From Desulfovibrio legallii (GTDB lineage: Bacteria > Desulfobacterota > Desulfovibrionia > Desulfovibrionales > Desulfovibrionaceae): a stretch of 53,192 bases of DNA. The stretch covers positions 103,447-156,638 of the forward strand of contig NZ_SIXC01000006.1 of assembly GCF_004309735.1 (NCBI RefSeq), given 5' to 3'. The position numbers and the translations under genes were made by a program. The notes under the pieces were generated by a model that was not told the origin of the DNA, made no database searches, and saw only the letters and a program-made list of their open reading frames with translations. Positions 1-7,905 of this stretch are shown here, piece after piece. Positions within the stretch are counted from its first letter, which is position 1. Each line of letters opens with the position of its first letter.

Positions 1-1205
1 TCGTCCTTGCGCACCAGATTGAGCAGTTCGGGCTGCGCGGCCATAAGGGCCAGAGCGTCCGCGTCCAGCACTGTGGGGGGCCGATCGGGCAGGCGCAGGA
101 GCGCGCCCAGAAAGGCTGCGGCGTCCGGGCTTCGTCCCAGGCCGGGGCCAGCCACCAAGGCGGTGCAACGGGCCGCCAGCGCAACCAGGGCCGGGGGCGG
201 GGCGTCCGGCCAGCAGCCGTGCGGGCCGGGAAGGGCCAGGGTCATGATTTCGGCCCAGCCGTTTTTGATATCCGTCAGGGCGGCGTCCGGAGCCGCGGCC
301 GTGACCAGTCCGGCCCCGGCGCGCAGGGCCGCCCGCGCCGCCAAGTGGGCCGCTCCACCGTAGCCGGGCGCGCCGCCCGTTACCAGCACATGACCAAAGG
401 CGTTTTTGAAGCCGTTGACCAGCAGGGCCGCCAGGGGGGCCAGGCAGCGGCCGTCCAGCAGGTAGGTGGAGCAAGGGGCCGCCCTTTGCACCACGGCGGG
501 GATGCCGATGGGGCGGACGTGCACCGGCCCTGTCCAGGCTCGCGCCTGCGGCGAGGCCAGACCCGGCTTGCCTGCGGCAAAGCTGACGGTGGCCGTGGCC
601 CGTACCGCTTCAGGCTGCGGCGCGCCCGTGCGTCCGTCCAGGCCGGAGGGGATGTCCAGGGCCAGCACAAAGGCGGCCTGCAGGGCGTTGACAGCGCGGA
701 TCAACGCCAGCATGTCCGGTCGCAGGGGACCGTGAAAGCCCGTGCCCAGCAGACCATCCACCATGATGTGGGGTCGGCCTTCCGGCAGGCGGAGCGGCGG
801 TGAGGCCGACGGCAAACCCGCTGCGGCCGGGCCGGAGCGCCGTCCTTGCCGCAAGGGGCGGAAGGGCACGCCCGCTGCCCGCGCCACGCGCATGTGACGG
901 CCGCACTCCCCTTTATAAGAACGCAGGGGATGGGTGTGCAGCACCAGGGGGTCGGCCCCGGCGTCCAGCAGGTGGCGGGCCAGACAGGCGGCGTCGCCGC
1001 CGTTGTTGCCGCCGCCCATGAGCAGCCAGACTTTCATGCCCGCCAGGCGCGGCGCAGAGGCGCGCAGCACGTCAAAAGCCGCGCGGGCGGCGTTTTCCAT
1101 CAGAATGTCCCCGGCAAGGCCCAGATCGACCGCGCCCCGGTCCCAGGCGCGCACTTCGTCGGGCGAGGGCAGAGGAGGCAGGAGCGCAAAGGCGGATGGC
1201 GTCAT
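1..1205 (-). CDS. nnr: Bifunctional NAD(P)HX epimerase/dehydratase (partial)
   Basis: This gene repairs hydrated NADH and NADPH: the N-terminal YjeF domain epimerises NAD(P)HX and the C-terminal domain is an ADP/ATP-dependent dehydratase. Reading the minus strand from the ATG at 1205 gives an open frame to the window edge. The protein begins MTPSAFALLPPLPSPDEVRA and carries GGGNNGGD near residue 70, the glycine-rich signature of the epimerase domain. A GGAGG ribosome site lies just upstream. About 401 residues are visible and the C-terminal end of the dehydratase domain is cut off. It starts two bases after the acpS stop, so the two genes are co-transcribed; this pairing is common in bacteria. 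Identity is confident; completeness cannot be judged. Confidence 0.9.
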   Translation of the reverse strand, partial: MTPSAFALLPPLPSPDEVRAWDRGAVDLGLAGDILMENAARAAFDVLRASAPRLAGMKVWLLMGGGNNGGDAACLARHLLDAGADPLVLHTHPLRSYKGECGRHMRVARAAGVPFRPLRQGRRSGPAAAGLPSASPPLRLPEGRPHIMVDGLLGTGFHGPLRPDMLALIRAVNALQAAFVLALDIPSGLDGRTGAPQPEAVRATATVSFAAGKPGLASPQARAWTGPVHVRPIGIPAVVQRAAPCSTYLLDGRCLAPLAALLVNGFKNAFGHVLVTGGAPGYGGAAHLAARAALRAGAGLVTAAAPDAALTDIKNGWAEIMTLALPGPHGCWPDAPPPALVALAARCTALVAGPGLGRSPDAAAFLGALLRLPDRPPTVLDADALALMAAQPELLNLVRKD

Positions 1206-1207
1206 GG

Positions 1208-1579
1208 TCAATCCTCCAGTACCACCAGGGCTACTGCCGCGCCTCGGTCATGGCTCAGGGAAACATGGCGGCGGCGTACGCCCAGGGCTTGCGCGCGGCG
1301 GGCCGCGCAGTCCAGAAAGCGCAGTTGGGGTTTGCCTTCTGGCGTATTGCAGATCTCAATCTGGCGGGGTCCGATGCCCTGGCTGAAGCCCGTGCCCAGC
1401 GCCTTGACCGCCGCTTCCTTGGCGGCGAAGCGGCCGGCCAGATAAGCTGCCGGCGCGTGGGGCAGGCGGCGCAGTTCCTCCGGGCTGAGGATTTTTTCCG
1501 CAAAGCGGCGGCCGAAGCGCGCGTAGATATTGCGGATGCGGTCCAGATCGGCCAGATCCACCCCCAGGCCCACGATCAC
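1208..1579 (-). CDS. acpS: Holo-[acyl-carrier-protein] synthase
   Basis: AcpS transfers 4'-phosphopantetheine from CoA to apo-acyl carrier protein, switching on fatty acid synthesis in the cytoplasm. The 123-residue product has the usual family length. It begins with the metal-binding motif [14 protein letters not shown], and has [12 protein letters not shown] (the catalytic lysine/glutamate helix) near residue 50 and [14 protein letters not shown] near the end. The start is GTG at 1579 with a GGGGG-rich site upstream; no better in-frame ATG precedes it. It is followed at once by the NAD(P)HX repair gene. The divergent gene to its right is UDP-glucose dehydrogenase, leaving about 150 bases for both promoters. 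Confidence 0.95.
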   Translation of the reverse strand: MIVGLGVDLADLDRIRNIYARFGRRFAEKILSPEELRRLPHAPAAYLAGRFAAKEAAVKALGTGFSQGIGPRQIEICNTPEGKPQLRFLDCAARRAQALGVRRRHVSLSHDRGAAVALVVLED

Positions 1580-1728
1580 AACGACCCCCGGCGCGCGCCC
1601 AGGGCGGCGCGCCGCCTTGATTCGGGGGAAGAAATGCCGTATGCAGATTTTTTCATGCCACTATTCTGAACCGTTCACGGCACTGTCGTCAAGGGACGAC
1701 GGCCGGGAAAGGATGGAGAAAAACTTTT

Positions 1729-3060
1729 ATGAAACTGTGTATCATCGGCACCGGCTACGTGGGCCTTGTCAGCGCCGCCTGCTTTGCGGAAATGGGCAAT
1801 ACCGTCACCTGCGTGGACGTGAACCCGGCCGTGGTGGAAAAACTCAACGCCGGTTTCGTGCACATCTTCGAGCCGGGGCTGGAGCCGCTGGTGCAGCGCA
1901 GCCGGACCGACGGGCGGCTGACCTTCACCACCATGCTGGAAGATGGCATTGCTGACGCGGACTGCGCCTTTATCTGCGTGGGCACGCCCCCGCAGGCCGA
2001 CGGCTCCTGCGACCTGAGCTACGTGCGCGAAGTGGCGCGGGAGATCGGCCGCCACATGCAGAAGGATCTGGTCGTGGTGGATAAATCTACCGTGCCGGTG
2101 GGCACGGCAGACGAAGTGCGCGCCATTCTCGCCGGGGAACTGGCCGCGCGCGGCAAAGACCTGCGGGTGGACGTGGTCTCCAACCCCGAATTTCTTAAGG
2201 AAGGCGACGCCATTTCCGACTTTATGAAGCCCGACCGGGTGGTACTGGGCACGGATTCTCCCCGCGCCGCGGCCCTCATGCGCGAGCTCTACGCCCCCTT
2301 TGCCCGCACCAGGGATAAAATCATCGTCATGGGGGTGCGCAGCGCGGAAATGACCAAGTACGCCGCCAACTGCATGCTGGCCACCAAAATTTCGTTCATC
2401 AACGAAATCGCCACCATCTGCGAAAAAGTGGGCGCGGACGTGCGGGACGTGCGCACGGGCATCGGTTCGGATTCGCGCATCGGCTACCAGTTTATCTACC
2501 CCGGCGTGGGCTACGGCGGCTCCTGCTTCCCCAAGGACGTGAAGGCGCTTATCCACACTGCTGAAAAAGCCGGTGTGGAGCCCAAACTGCTCAATGCCGT
2601 GGAAGACGTCAACGCCCGGCAGAAAAAGCACATGGCCACGCGCATCATGGAATATTTTGCGCCTCAGGGCGGCGTGCAGGGCAAGACGCTGGCCCTGTGG
2701 GGCCTGGCCTTCAAAGCCAATACCGACGACATGCGCGAAGCCGCCGCCATCAGCATCATTAATGAGTTGACCGCTGCGGGCATGCGCGTCCGCGCCTTCG
2801 ACCCGGTTGCCGCTGACAACGCCCGCGCCATTTTTAAGGACAACCCCCTGGTGGAAGTGGGCACAGACCAATATGAGGTGTGCCGGGGCGCGCAGGCCCT
2901 GCTGGTGGTTACGGAGTGGAACCAGTTCCGCAATCCCGATTTTGAGAAGGTCAGAGGGTTGCTCAGCGCGCCCCTGCTCTTTGACGGACGCAACCTGTAC
3001 TCGCCTTCCTCCATGGCGGAACACGGTTTTGCCTATTTCTGCATCGGCCGCCGCGGCTGA
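1729..3060 (+). CDS. ugd: UDP-glucose 6-dehydrogenase
   Basis: This enzyme oxidises UDP-glucose to UDP-glucuronate with two NAD+, supplying sugar acids for envelope or capsule polysaccharide. The 443 residues match family length. The N-terminal Rossmann motif is GTGYVGLVSAACFAEMG (residues 7-23), a typical VDVNP follows, and the active-site motif GGSCFPKD places the catalytic cysteine near residue 266. The C-terminal UDP-binding part contains WGLAFKANTDDMREA. The ribosome site is not strong (GGATGGAG about 20 bases upstream). It stands alone, divergent from acpS, with no other polysaccharide genes beside it in this window. Confidence 0.96.
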   Translation: MKLCIIGTGYVGLVSAACFAEMGNTVTCVDVNPAVVEKLNAGFVHIFEPGLEPLVQRSRTDGRLTFTTMLEDGIADADCAFICVGTPPQADGSCDLSYVREVAREIGRHMQKDLVVVDKSTVPVGTADEVRAILAGELAARGKDLRVDVVSNPEFLKEGDAISDFMKPDRVVLGTDSPRAAALMRELYAPFARTRDKIIVMGVRSAEMTKYAANCMLATKISFINEIATICEKVGADVRDVRTGIGSDSRIGYQFIYPGVGYGGSCFPKDVKALIHTAEKAGVEPKLLNAVEDVNARQKKHMATRIMEYFAPQGGVQGKTLALWGLAFKANTDDMREAAAISIINELTAAGMRVRAFDPVAADNARAIFKDNPLVEVGTDQYEVCRGAQALLVVTEWNQFRNPDFEKVRGLLSAPLLFDGRNLYSPSSMAEHGFAYFCIGRRG

Positions 3061-3169
3061 GGCAGGGCAATCGGGCAGGCTCCGGCGGGCGGTGAACGCC
3101 TGCCGGCAGGGCCTGGCAGAGCGTTGGCGGCAGAGCAGCCGTACTGTTGCGTTTATGAATGCGGGGCGC

Positions 3170-3206
3170 GGGCCTTTGCCTGCGCCCCAGGTTTCTCTTC
3201 ACCCTG
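3170..3206 (+). terminator. Possible hairpin after ugd
   Basis: A GGGGCGC-type arm pairs with GCGCCCC across a CTTT loop (about 10 of 11 base pairs), followed by a T-rich stretch. It lies between ugd and the small zinc-ribbon gene and could end the ugd transcript. There is no long T run, so this is tentative. Confidence 0.35.
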
Positions 3207-3223
3207 TCACCCAAGGAAGTTCC

Positions 3224-3427
3224 ATGGCTCTTTTTGCCGCCCGTGATGCGGAAACCAGCCTTGTCTGCCCCCGCTGCGGGGCCCATCTGCACATTGCCCG
3301 CACCTGCCATGAAGTCTACATGCATTGCCCGGCCTGTCAGGCGCGCTTTGCGCTGCAGGAATATATCAGTCAGGCTGATGACGCCATGGAGCACTTTTTG
3401 GAAAATGTCTACTGTGACCGTGTGTAG
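3224..3427 (+). CDS. Small double-CxxC zinc-ribbon protein, unknown function
   Basis: A 67-residue protein with two cysteine pairs, CPRCG near residue 15 and CPACQ near residue 36, spaced as in a treble-clef or zinc-ribbon fold. A helical acidic tail ends in LENVYCDRV. The ATG at 3224 is chosen because AAGGAAG lies five bases upstream. Longer readings in this frame would run back into ugd and have no ribosome site. I do not recognise a named family. Zinc-ribbon miniproteins like this often bind nucleic acid or partner proteins, but nothing here shows which. It is followed by the Fur-like operator of the MoxR/VWA pair. Confidence 0.75.
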   Translation: MALFAARDAETSLVCPRCGAHLHIARTCHEVYMHCPACQARFALQEYISQADDAMEHFLENVYCDRV

Positions 3428-3468
3428 TGACGGCCGCGCCGGTGGCGGCGGCTGACTTTTTAAAGATA

Positions 3469-3491
3469 TTGACATTCACTTTCATTTTTAT
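3469..3491 (+). promoter_or_regulatory. Fur-box-like operator upstream of the MoxR/VWA pair
   Basis: TTGACATTCACTTTCAT at 3469-3485 matches 14 of 17 positions of the perfect-arm palindrome at 20298-20314. A TTTTAT hexamer follows directly and could be a -10 element, as TTATAC follows the other copy. Resemblance to ferric uptake regulator (Fur) sites is by pattern only; a PerR-type regulator is possible. The -35 position is unclear: TTGACA is itself inside the operator. Confidence 0.5.
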
Positions 3492-3614
3492 CATGCTGTG
3501 CACGTTAGTGCGTGTTTTTTCAGCGATGTGGTCTGTGTCGCTGTTGACGCGTGCAAGGGCTTCCCGTCTTTGGGCAGTCCATGACCTTGGAAATACGCCA
3601 TTTCTGGAGCCGGC

Positions 3615-4607
3615 ATGACCCCTTCGCAAATCGTTTCCGCCCTGCGTTCACTCCTTGCCATCCGCCAACCGGCCTTCTTGTGGGGGCCGCCCGGCGTGGG
3701 CAAAAGCCAGGTGGTGGCCCAGGTGGCCCGGCAGAACGGCCTGGCCCTGCGGGATATCCGCGCCGTGCTGCTGGATCCCGTGGACCTGCGGGGCCTGCCG
3801 CGCATCAGCGCCGACGGGCGGTCTGTCTGGTGCCCGCCGGCCTTTTTGCCCGGCCCGGCTGACCCTGAGCGGGGCATTGTCTTTTTGGATGAGCTTAACG
3901 CCGCGCCGCCCCTGGTGCAGGCCGCCTGCTACCAGCTGGTGCTGGACAGGGCCATAGGCGAATACCGCCTGCCCGATGGCTGGAGCATTGTGGCCGCCGG
4001 CAACCGGGAGGGGGACAGGGCCGTGGCCTACCGCATGCCCTCGGCCCTGGCCAACCGCATGGTGCACCTGGATTTTACGCCCGACCTGGAGGACTGGCTC
4101 GGCTGGGCGCAGGGGGCGGGCATCCGTCAGGAAGTCTGCGCGTTTTTGCGCTTCCGTCCGCAGTTGCTGCACGACTTCGACCCTGCGCGCGGGGAGCGGG
4201 CCTTTGCCTCGCCCCGCTCCTGGGAATTTGTTTCGCGCATTCTGGACGCCGCCCCCACACGGGATGTGGAGGCGGCATTGCTTGAAGGCGCGGTGGGCGC
4301 GGGCTGCGCGGCGGAGTTCAGCGGTTTTCTGGCTGTCTGGCGTGATCTGCCCACGGTGGAAGAAATTCTGGAAGCTCCGGAAGGCGTCCCGGTGCCCGAA
4401 GAGCCCGCCGCCCTCTACGCCACTTGTGAGGCCTTGAGCCTGCATGCGGACCAGGACACTATGGAGGCCCTGGCCACCTATGCCGCGCGTCTGCCTGCCG
4501 AGTTCGGCGTACTGCTCATGCGCGACGCCGTGGAGCGGGACGCTGCTCTGGTGGAATCGCCGGCTTTTGCCCGCTGGGCGGAACAGAACGCCGCCGTGCT
4601 CATGTAG
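3615..4607 (+). CDS. MoxR-type AAA+ ATPase
   Basis: A 330-residue AAA+ chaperone-like ATPase. The Walker A motif GPPGVGKS is at residues 24-31, the Walker B motif IVFLDELNAA near residue 95, and a sensor region AAGNREGD near residue 130 is followed by MPSALANRMVHLDF, typical of MoxR proteins. MoxR ATPases act with a von Willebrand factor A partner to remodel or insert metal into target enzymes, and such a partner follows 10 bases downstream. GGAG lies seven bases before the ATG. The upstream Fur-like operator suggests control by iron, which is inference. The client protein is unknown. Confidence 0.9.
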   Translation: MTPSQIVSALRSLLAIRQPAFLWGPPGVGKSQVVAQVARQNGLALRDIRAVLLDPVDLRGLPRISADGRSVWCPPAFLPGPADPERGIVFLDELNAAPPLVQAACYQLVLDRAIGEYRLPDGWSIVAAGNREGDRAVAYRMPSALANRMVHLDFTPDLEDWLGWAQGAGIRQEVCAFLRFRPQLLHDFDPARGERAFASPRSWEFVSRILDAAPTRDVEAALLEGAVGAGCAAEFSGFLAVWRDLPTVEEILEAPEGVPVPEEPAALYATCEALSLHADQDTMEALATYAARLPAEFGVLLMRDAVERDAALVESPAFARWAEQNAAVLM

Positions 4608-4617
4608 GGGCAGGCGC

Positions 4618-6009
4618 GTGTCCGTCCTGTGTGCCGCACAGCAAAGCCTGAGCCTTCGGGCCGAACGGGCCATGCGCCGGGCCCGATCCGCCCTGGTGCT
4701 GGACCATCCTTTTTTTGGCGTGCTGGCCCTGCGTCTGCGCCTGCGGGAAGATACGACCTGCCGCGACCTGTGGACGGACGGTCTTACCCTGGCCTACAAC
4801 CCGGCCTTTGCCGCCACCATTCCGGAAGCTGCCCTGGTGGGGGCCCAGGCCCACGAAGTGCTCCACCTGGCCTTCAATCACCATCTGCGCCGTCAGGACA
4901 GGGACAAAGATCTTTGGAACCGGGCCTGCGACCTGGCAGTGAACCAGATTTTGCTGGAGGCGGGTTTCAGTCTGCCCCAGGGGTTTTTCCATGACGCGGC
5001 CTATGCGGCAATGGCCGCCGAAGAAATTTACGCCGAACTGGCCGGTCTGCGGGAAGACCCGGCTCCGGGCGTAGACCTGGGGGGCCGGGCGCGGGCCGGC
5101 GGTCCCGGCGGCACAGGGGCCTCCGGCGGCGGCGCGTCGGACGGAGCGAGCGTGCCTTTGCGCCCGTCCGCCCAGATGCGGCATGCGCCCACCCGGCCCC
5201 CCAGTTCCACGCCCGGAACGGGCGACCAGCAGACGCGCGCTGGGGCGCGCCCCAAACCCAAAAAAGAAGAAAACAGCCCAAAAAATGGCGGCCAGAGCGG
5301 TTTTACGGGCGAAGTGCGCGATCACCCCGGTGCGGGGCAGGAGGAAAGCCCGGCTTTTAAAGATGCGGAGCGCGAGGCCCAGGCCGCTCTGCACCAGGCG
5401 CTGCGGCGGGCGCGGCACATGGGCGATTTGCCCGCTGGCCTTAAACGGCACTTCACCGACCACGCCCGACCGCATCTGCACTGGCGGGCCCTGCTGCAGC
5501 GCTTTCTGGAACAGTGCGCGCACAGCGACTACACCTGGACCACCCCCAACCGGCGCTACCTGTTTCAGGATATCTACCTGCCCTCGCGGCGGGAGGCGCG
5601 CCTGCCCTTGGCAGCCTTGGCCGTAGATTGTTCCGGCTCCGTGGACGCGGCCACGCTGGCGTACTTTATGGCCGAACTCGCCGGCGTGCTGGACGCTTAC
5701 GATACCACCCTGGCCATACTTTTTCACGACAGCCAGGTGCACGGCCCGGAACTGCGCACCCGCATGGACAGGGACGCACCCCTTACGCCCGTGGGCGGCG
5801 GCGGCACGGACTACCGCCCTGTGCCCGCCCGCCTGGAGCAGGAAGGCCTGGCCCCCGCCTGCCTGATCTGGTTCACAGACCTGCAGTGCAACCGTTTTCC
5901 GCCGCCGCCGCCCTATCCGGTACTCTGGGTCTGCAGCGACGCCGCAGCGGAACCGCCGCCCTTCGGCAGCGTGCTGTTCCTGCCGCAGGCAGGGGAGGAA
6001 AGGGGGTAA
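4618..6009 (+). CDS. VWA-like protein with N-terminal HExxH metallopeptidase-like domain (DUF2201 type)
   Basis: Partner of the preceding MoxR ATPase. I start it at GTG 4618 (AGGGGCAGG just upstream, 463 residues); an upstream ATG in frame would overlap the ATPase by 164 bases. The N-terminal domain has HEVLH at residues 79-83 followed by WNRACDLAVNQILLEAG, the pattern of the DUF2201 putative metallopeptidase domain. A low-complexity Gly/Pro/Arg linker follows (about residues 145-240). The C-terminal VWA-like domain has a metal-ion site DCSGS at residues 337-341, GGGGTDYRP and FTDLQ. Such two-gene MoxR/VWA units are thought to work as ATP-driven chaperones, but the target is not evident. Whether HExxH is catalytic is unproven. 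Confidence 0.88.
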   Translation: MSVLCAAQQSLSLRAERAMRRARSALVLDHPFFGVLALRLRLREDTTCRDLWTDGLTLAYNPAFAATIPEAALVGAQAHEVLHLAFNHHLRRQDRDKDLWNRACDLAVNQILLEAGFSLPQGFFHDAAYAAMAAEEIYAELAGLREDPAPGVDLGGRARAGGPGGTGASGGGASDGASVPLRPSAQMRHAPTRPPSSTPGTGDQQTRAGARPKPKKEENSPKNGGQSGFTGEVRDHPGAGQEESPAFKDAEREAQAALHQALRRARHMGDLPAGLKRHFTDHARPHLHWRALLQRFLEQCAHSDYTWTTPNRRYLFQDIYLPSRREARLPLAALAVDCSGSVDAATLAYFMAELAGVLDAYDTTLAILFHDSQVHGPELRTRMDRDAPLTPVGGGGTDYRPVPARLEQEGLAPACLIWFTDLQCNRFPPPPPYPVLWVCSDAAAEPPPFGSVLFLPQAGEERG

Positions 6010-6010
6010 G

Positions 6011-6053
6011 GAGAAAAAGTTCCTTCCCCCCCATCCTTCAAAAAATTTTTTTC
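6011..6053 (+). repeat. Family C intergenic repeat, copy 1
   Basis: A pyrimidine-rich tract, AAGTTCCTTCCCCCC then CATCCTTCAAAAAATTTTTTTC, begins two bases after the stop of the VWA gene. The same arrangement occurs at 19380-19430 and, on the other strand, at 46468-46552. All three lie just behind a stop codon in the gene's own direction, so a role at transcript ends is possible. Confidence 0.7.
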
Positions 6054-6201
6054 GCATGTGATGCGCCGGGCGCGTCTTGAATGGGGATGCGGTTTTTTCC
6101 TACAGGCTGGTCCGGGACAGTGGGGAGAAATGCCGACTTCCGTCGGCGTTGCAAAGCCGGAATGTTTTGGCGTTTCCTGAATAGAGGAAGAGAGGAAGGA
6201 T

Positions 6202-6684
6202 ATGCGTATTGAGTGGAAAATAACAAAAAAGCGCGGCAACCTGCGCCCCGTCCTCCACTACAGTGTGGAGCTGGAAGAACACGAAAAAGCCCTGGCCCTG
6301 CCCACGGTGTCCGTTCTTTCCAGCATCCCGCAGCCGGAAGAAGGACGGCAGGACTACTGCTATCCCGACATGCTGGAGCGCGCGGCAGGCTACAGGCCCA
6401 CGGCCTTCCATACTCTGGAGGCCCCGTCGCACAAGGGCCATTCCTGGACCCATACGCTGTTGTTGCCCTGGCGGGCAGACAATGCCTACCCGGAGGTGGA
6501 AGCCTCATTCAGGCAGCTGCGCGAAGCCCTGGAAAAAGAACTGGGGCGCGCCTATAACAGCGCGCCCCTGCTTCTGAACGGCGCGGAACGAACCTCGCCC
6601 GCGCTGCGGCGTGTGCTGGCGCCGGGCGTGCTGGGCGCGCGTCTCCTGCGCGCCGCCGCCAGCCGGGAAAATGCCGCAGATTAG
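6202..6684 (+). CDS. Conserved-looking cytoplasmic protein of unknown function
   Basis: A 160-residue protein with no signal peptide or membrane segment. It starts MRIEWKITKKRGNLRP and contains a proline-rich middle and an arginine/alanine-rich C-terminal helix. A strong GAGGAAGAGAGGAAGG ribosome region sits directly before the ATG, and codon use is like that of the neighbours, so it is a real gene. I do not recognise the family. It ends eight bases before the convergent FmdB-like gene, and no shared pathway is suggested by its neighbours. Confidence 0.75.
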   Translation: MRIEWKITKKRGNLRPVLHYSVELEEHEKALALPTVSVLSSIPQPEEGRQDYCYPDMLERAAGYRPTAFHTLEAPSHKGHSWTHTLLLPWRADNAYPEVEASFRQLREALEKELGRAYNSAPLLLNGAERTSPALRRVLAPGVLGARLLRAAASRENAAD

Positions 6685-6692
6685 CCGTTGTT

Positions 6693-6929
6693 TCAGGAAA
6701 AGCCGCCCGTGCCGCAGCCTCCGGAGGCGCAGCTCGGCGGCCGTCCCTGGCCCATGGGCCGCACCGGGCCCGGCTTGAAGGGAAAGGCCCCGGTTTTGAG
6801 GGGGCTCGGCGCACTTACCTGGCGCTCTGTGGCGGCCCCGCAACGGGGGCAGGGCGGCGTGGCCTCGCCGCTGACCAGGTCTTCAAAGGTGTGCCCGCAC
6901 GCGGTGCAGACAAAATCATACATGGGCAT
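6693..6929 (-). CDS. FmdB-family zinc-ribbon protein
   Basis: A 78-residue protein starting MPMYDFVCTACGHTFEDLV, the standard opening of the FmdB/CxxC_CXXC_SSSS putative regulatory family. A second pair, CPRCG, completes the zinc ribbon near residue 28. The C-terminal tail is Gly/Cys-rich (PSCASGGCGTGGFS), as is usual. The start at 6929 has AGGAGG eight bases upstream on the minus strand. It is divergent from the DJ-1/PfpI gene, sharing a 150-base promoter region. The family's biochemical role is not settled; regulation of amide uptake was proposed for the founding member. Confidence 0.88.
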   Translation of the reverse strand: MPMYDFVCTACGHTFEDLVSGEATPPCPRCGAATERQVSAPSPLKTGAFPFKPGPVRPMGQGRPPSCASGGCGTGGFS

Positions 6930-7080
6930 GAACACTGCCTCCTGTTGGAAAAATGGCGCAAAAACGGCACGGACCACCCTCGGCAAGGCACTTGCCCAAG
7001 GGCTTCCCAGCCCTATATAAGTATGTATGCGCGCAAGGCAAGCGCGCCAACCGCTCCCTGGGAGCCTGATGGAGGACACA

Positions 7081-7662
7081 ATGAAAAAAATTCTGGTACT
7101 GGCCGGCGACTATGTGGAAGACTACGAGGTGATGGTTCCTTTCCAGATGCTGCAGATGCTGGGCTATGAAGTCCACGCCGTCTGCCCGGGCAAAAAGCCT
7201 GGCGATACGGTGCGCACGGCCATCCACGATTTTGAGGGTGACCAGACCTATTCCGAAAAACGCGGCCACAACTTCGCCATCAACGCCGACTTTGATCAGG
7301 TGAAGGTGGCGGACTACGCCGGCCTGGTCATCCCCGGCGGACGCGCGCCGGAATATCTGCGCCTCAATGCCCGCCTGCTGGAAATCGTGCGGGAGTTCAA
7401 CGACGCCAAAAAACCCATTGCCGCCGTGTGCCATGGCCCGCAGATTCTGGTTTCTGCCGGGGTGCTGCGCAACCGCCAGTGCACGGCCTATCCCGCAGTG
7501 AAGCCCGATGTGGTGGACGCGGGCGCTACCTGGTGCGATTTTAACGAAACCCTCACCAGCGCCACCGTGGACGGCAACCTGGTGACGGCCCCGGCCTGGC
7601 CCGCGCATCCGGCCTGGATTGCCGCTTTTGTCAAACTGCTGGGCGCAAAGATCAGCATCTAG
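7081..7662 (+). CDS. DJ-1/PfpI family protein
   Basis: A 193-residue class I glutamine-amidotransferase-like protein. It starts [20 protein letters not shown], has [12 protein letters not shown] near residue 85, and has the nucleophile elbow AVCHGPQ near residue 120, where cysteine is the reactive residue. Members act as proteases, glyoxalases/deglycases or chaperones, so the exact reaction cannot be assigned. The ATG at 7081 follows GGAGGACACA; a longer reading from 7027 has no ribosome site. Its TAG stop lies inside the CTAG that opens repeat A1, so the repeat supplies the stop codon. Confidence 0.93.
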   Translation: MKKILVLAGDYVEDYEVMVPFQMLQMLGYEVHAVCPGKKPGDTVRTAIHDFEGDQTYSEKRGHNFAINADFDQVKVADYAGLVIPGGRAPEYLRLNARLLEIVREFNDAKKPIAAVCHGPQILVSAGVLRNRQCTAYPAVKPDVVDAGATWCDFNETLTSATVDGNLVTAPAWPAHPAWIAAFVKLLGAKISI

Positions 7663-7788
7663 AGCAGCTAACGAATGAAATGAGTTAACTTCTCTGCAAG
7701 GATTTTCCTGAAAAATCCTTGCCACGAAATGCGAGCAGGCAGGCTTTTGCCTGCCGTCATCGAGCATTTCAAGTGTTAAATGCTCTAG
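7659..7788 (+). repeat. Family A stem-loop repeat, copy 1
   Basis: About 130 bases bounded by CTAGAGCA and TGCTCTAG. It contains the four hairpins described for copy 2 with small changes, some compensatory (GCAAGGATTTT pairs with AAAATCCTTGC around a longer loop). The left CTAG overlaps the stop codon of the DJ-1 gene. It lies in the convergent space between that gene and flgH. Confidence 0.9.
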
Positions 7789-7847
7789 CAGCGCAGCGTC
7801 TGAAAAAGCAGGGGGCTGCCCCCGGTGAGGATGGCAGTTTTCTGCAG

Positions 7848-7886
7848 GCCGGGGAGGAGGAACGTTTACGTTTCCCCCTCCCCGGC
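7848..7886. terminator. Strong hairpin between convergent DJ-1 and flgH
   Basis: GCCGGGGAGG-type and CCTCCCCGGC-type arms enclose a GGAACGT/ACGTTTCC stem with few mismatches. On the plus strand a CTTTTT run follows, so it best ends the DJ-1 transcript; it may also block read-through from flgH. Confidence 0.6.
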
Positions 7887-7905
7887 AGCCGCTTTTTACC
7901 CCATC

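Noticed and set aside
1675-3024. A 449-codon open frame opposite UDP-glucose dehydrogenase.
   Set aside because: Antisense shadow with a His/Gly-rich translation; the plus-strand gene is certain.
7659-7788. Repeat A1 as part of a CRISPR array or an ordinary terminator.
   Set aside because: There are no regularly spaced direct repeats. The element is dispersed as single copies and has four hairpins without T runs.
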